DNA from: Prevotella sp. CAG:485
GTDB lineage: Bacteria; Bacteroidota; Bacteroidia; Bacteroidales; Muribaculaceae
DNA: 5,520 nucleotides
Assembly: GCA_000437495.1 (NCBI GenBank)
Contig: FR897844.1
Span: 39,788-45,307, forward strand
Direction: 5' to 3'
This document shows, piece after piece, positions 5,077-5,520 of this stretch. The translations under genes and the position numbers were made by a program. The notes under the pieces are model-generated. The model made no database searches and had not been told where the DNA came from. It was given only the letters and a program-made list of their open reading frames with translations. Position 1 is the stretch's first letter. Every line of letters begins with the position of its first letter.

Positions 5077-5520
5077 TTACGAGGGTGTGTTAGCTGCCGA
5101 GAGGGTCTTTTTGACTTCCACCTCTTCGAAGCCTTCCACCATATCGCCCACGCGCACGTCGTTGTAACCGGCAATGCTGAGACCGCACTCGTAACCGGCC
5201 ACCACATCCTTGACGTCGTCTTTGAAGCGCTTGAGGCTTGCCAGGTCGCCGGTGTAGACCACAATGCCGTCGCGGATAAGACGCACTTTGCTGCCACGTT
5301 TTATGCGGCCTTCGCGCACCATACATCCGGCAATGGTGCCCACCTTCGAGATGTGGTATGTCTGGAGCACTTCGGCGGTGCCGGTGATTTCCTCTTTGAT
5401 TTCGGGCGAGAGCATGCCTTCCATGGCGTCGCGCACCTCTTCAATGGCTTTGTAGATGACGGAGTAGAGACGAATCTCCACGCCGTCTTTCTCGGCCTCG
5501 CGGCGAGCAGCGCCGCCGGG
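5077..5520 (-). CDS. infB: Translation initiation factor IF-2, C-terminal 147 residues (5' end outside window)
   Basis: IF-2 is the GTPase that brings fMet-tRNA to the 30S subunit and promotes subunit joining. The frame is open from the right edge to the TAA at 5077-5079. The first about 40 visible residues match the end of domain III and the connecting helix (EKDGVEIRLYSVIYKAIEEV, then AMEGMLSPEIKEE). The rest is the C-terminal beta-barrel that holds the initiator tRNA, with family blocks SKVGTIAGCMVREGRIKRGS, VRLIRDG, SLKRFKDDVKDV and GYECGLSIAGYNDVRVGDMVE. After VEVKKTL there is a short tail, AANTPS. The G domain and N-terminal extension lie beyond the edge. An in-frame GTG at 5481 is internal, not the start. 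It is followed at once by folK. Confidence 0.97.
   Translation of the reverse strand, partial: PGGAARREAEKDGVEIRLYSVIYKAIEEVRDAMEGMLSPEIKEEITGTAEVLQTYHISKVGTIAGCMVREGRIKRGSKVRLIRDGIVVYTGDLASLKRFKDDVKDVVAGYECGLSIAGYNDVRVGDMVEGFEEVEVKKTLSAANTPS

Overview
The window looks like ordinary chromosomal DNA from a GC-rich member of the Bacteroidales (Bacteroidetes). Support comes from three promoter -7 boxes fitting the Bacteroidetes pattern TAnnTTTG (TAATTTTG twice, TACCTTTG once), little use of Shine-Dalgarno sites, and Bacteroidales-like protein sequences for IF-2, DNA polymerase I and the polyprenyl synthase. A Muribaculaceae-type gut organism would fit, but that family assignment is inference. 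I see no transposase, integrase, tRNA, rRNA, CRISPR array or phage gene.

Layout, left to right. Positions 1-1527 (minus) hold the N-terminal 509 residues of DNA polymerase I: an intact 5'-nuclease domain, a Ser/Gly/Glu/Lys repeat linker, and a 3'-5' exonuclease-like domain that seems to lack its first catalytic motif. The gene runs off the left edge before the polymerase domain. An 87-bp AT-rich divergent promoter region separates it from a trans-polyprenyl diphosphate synthase (1615-2682, plus), which carries its own repeat-rich insert. A convergent 22-bp gap follows, then a GtrB/DPM1-like family 2 glycosyltransferase (2705-3721, minus). A 207-bp divergent region carries a glycosyltransferase promoter, a leader hairpin, a possible 15-residue upstream ORF and the rnhB promoter. 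RNase HII (3929-4510, plus) then converges on folK (4552-5070, minus), with a 9-bp tandem repeat in the gap. folK lies 6 bp downstream of infB, whose last 147 residues run in from the right edge.

The genes are mainly housekeeping: DNA replication and repair (polA, rnhB; both can act on RNA primers or RNA:DNA hybrids), isoprenoid chain synthesis, lipid-linked sugar transfer, folate synthesis and translation initiation. Apart from the infB-folK pair they are separate transcription units.

I found no obvious new multi-gene system. The most unusual signal is that two neighbouring divergent housekeeping genes, polA and the polyprenyl synthase, each contain an in-frame, purine-rich tandem repeat (24-bp and 12-bp periods) encoding Ser/Gly/Glu/Arg/Lys-rich segments at a domain linker or surface loop. 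Other points of interest are the apparently degenerate proofreading motif in PolA, the structured leader of the glycosyltransferase gene, and the TAGCTAATT repeat at the rnhB/folK junction.
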